From Wenjunlia vitaminophila DSM 41686 (GTDB taxonomy: Bacteria > Actinomycetota > Actinomycetes > Streptomycetales > Streptomycetaceae), in the NCBI RefSeq assembly GCF_000380165.1, contig NZ_KB904677.1, positions 1 through 50,941 of the forward strand: a stretch of DNA of 50,941 nt, given 5' to 3'. The position numbers and the translations under genes are program-made. The notes under the pieces were generated by a model. It made no database searches. It was not told the DNA's origin and was given only the letters and a program-made list of their open reading frames with translations. Of this stretch, positions 50,367 to 50,941 are shown in pieces; positions within the stretch are counted from its first letter, which is position 1, and each line of letters starts with the position of its first letter.

Positions 50367-50941
50367 CCAGCGGTCGCCCGCTGGGGTTCCTGCTTCACCG
50401 ACGACCGCCCCGTCCGGGAGGACTCCCGTTGAGGTCTTACACCGTCTCCACAGGCAGACGCCGCCAGCCCGGCGGCCAGGATGTTGCGTGCCGCGTTCAC
50501 ATCACGGTCATGCACCATGCCGCAGTCACACGTCCACTCCCGGACGTTCAGCGGCATCTTCGCCGCGACCGTGCCGCAGGTCCCGCACAGCTTGGAGCTG
50601 GGGAAGAAGCGGTCGATCACGACGAGTTCACGCCCGTACCAGGAGCACTTGTACTCCAGCATCGACCGCAGCTCCGTCCAGGCCGCATCCGAGATGGCGC
50701 GCGCCAGCTTGCCGTTCTTCAGCAGGTTGCGGACGGTGAGGTCCTCGATCACGACCGTTTGGTTCTCACGGACGAGTCGAGTCGACAGCTTGTGCAGGTG
50801 GTCACGCCTGCGGTCAAAGATCCGCGCGTGCACCTTGGCGACGCGGCGTCGGGCCTTCTCCCGGTTGGCCGAGCCCTTCGCCTTCCGCGACAGCTCCCGC
50901 TGCGCCTTGGCGAGCCGGGCGCGGTCGCGGCGCTCGTGCTT
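50351..50941 (-). CDS. tnpB: TnpB-type RNA-guided nuclease / IS605 OrfB, C-terminal part (cut by window end)
   Basis: Only the last ~196 residues are visible; the gene enters from beyond 50941. They contain the RuvC-like catalytic Glu in TVVIEDLTVRNL, the zinc ribbon CGTCGTVAAKMPLNVREWTCDCG, and the third acidic residue in MVHDRDVNAARNIL. These define IS200/IS605/IS607 OrfB (TnpB) proteins, RNA-guided nucleases that help the element persist. No tnpA is visible here. The frame ends in the right-end hairpin. Confidence 0.9.
   Translation of the reverse strand, partial: KHERRDRARLAKAQRELSRKAKGSANREKARRRVAKVHARIFDRRRDHLHKLSTRLVRENQTVVIEDLTVRNLLKNGKLARAISDAAWTELRSMLEYKCSWYGRELVVIDRFFPSSKLCGTCGTVAAKMPLNVREWTCDCGMVHDRDVNAARNILAAGLAASACGDGVRPQRESSRTGRSSVKQEPQRATAGIPRL

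Overview
The window is very GC-rich, with GTG starts, overlapping stop/start junctions and Actinobacteria-type gene families. These include an ergothioneine operon, a MalE/F/G-type sugar importer without its own ATPase, and an XRE regulator of the kind common in Streptomyces. It is best read as a chromosomal, accessory-rich segment of a Streptomyces-like actinomycete. Genus is inferred from gene content only. The left edge cuts an IS5-type transposase gene and the right edge cuts a TnpB-type gene of the IS200/IS605 superfamily.

1-11.5 kb: after the IS remnant and a GNAT acetyltransferase comes a tightly coupled minus-strand operon running from 9150 down to 812. It encodes a myo-inositol-phosphate-synthase-like cyclase, an EboC-type UbiA prenyltransferase, a TIM-barrel isomerase-like protein, EboA, EboB (TatD-like), EboE, EboF and a pterin-dependent aromatic amino acid hydroxylase. 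This is an actinobacterial version of the ebo cluster, which is known in cyanobacteria for its link to scytonemin. A secreted ScyD/ScyE-family propeller lies next to it on the same strand. The likely product is a prenylated cyclitol-type metabolite, but that is inference.

11.5-17 kb: a DinB-family protein, a cytochrome P450, an SseB-family protein, an enoyl-CoA hydratase, a Xi-class glutathione-transferase-like reductase and a CoA-disulfide-reductase-like flavoprotein. These are mostly single-gene units separated by hairpin terminators.

17-23.4 kb: a MalY/PatB-type C-S lyase followed by egtA-egtB-egtC-egtD, an ergothioneine operon. The lyase is a candidate for the missing EgtE step. A perfect 12-bp hairpin ends the operon.

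23.5-31.6 kb: tRNA-Pro(GGG) marks the start of a patchy region. It holds a methyltransferase whose frame runs antisense into the tRNA, a small glycine-rich-domain-like protein, a divergent XRE/TPR-like regulator with a perfect palindrome between them, a seven-bladed propeller with two IPT/TIG domains and no signal peptide, a Nudix hydrolase, a probable modification-dependent (type IV) restriction nuclease, and a 25-residue zinc-ribbon microprotein translationally coupled to an APH-type kinase.

31.6-50.2 kb: a host-glycan-type sugar island. Secreted GH109 (alpha-N-acetylgalactosaminidase) and a NEW3-domain protein lie beside a DeoR/AgaR-type regulator. A divergent operon encodes a lipoprotein binding protein, two permeases, an AgaS-like SIS protein, a ROK kinase, a tagatose-6-phosphate-kinase-like PfkB enzyme and a class II aldolase. 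Together these give GalNAc uptake and breakdown, lacking only the deacetylase and the transporter ATPase. A converging AraFGH-like ABC importer and a divergent GH95 alpha-L-fucosidase with two discoidin-like domains nested in its N-terminal domain extend the island to a second sugar. The window ends in the TnpB-type gene.
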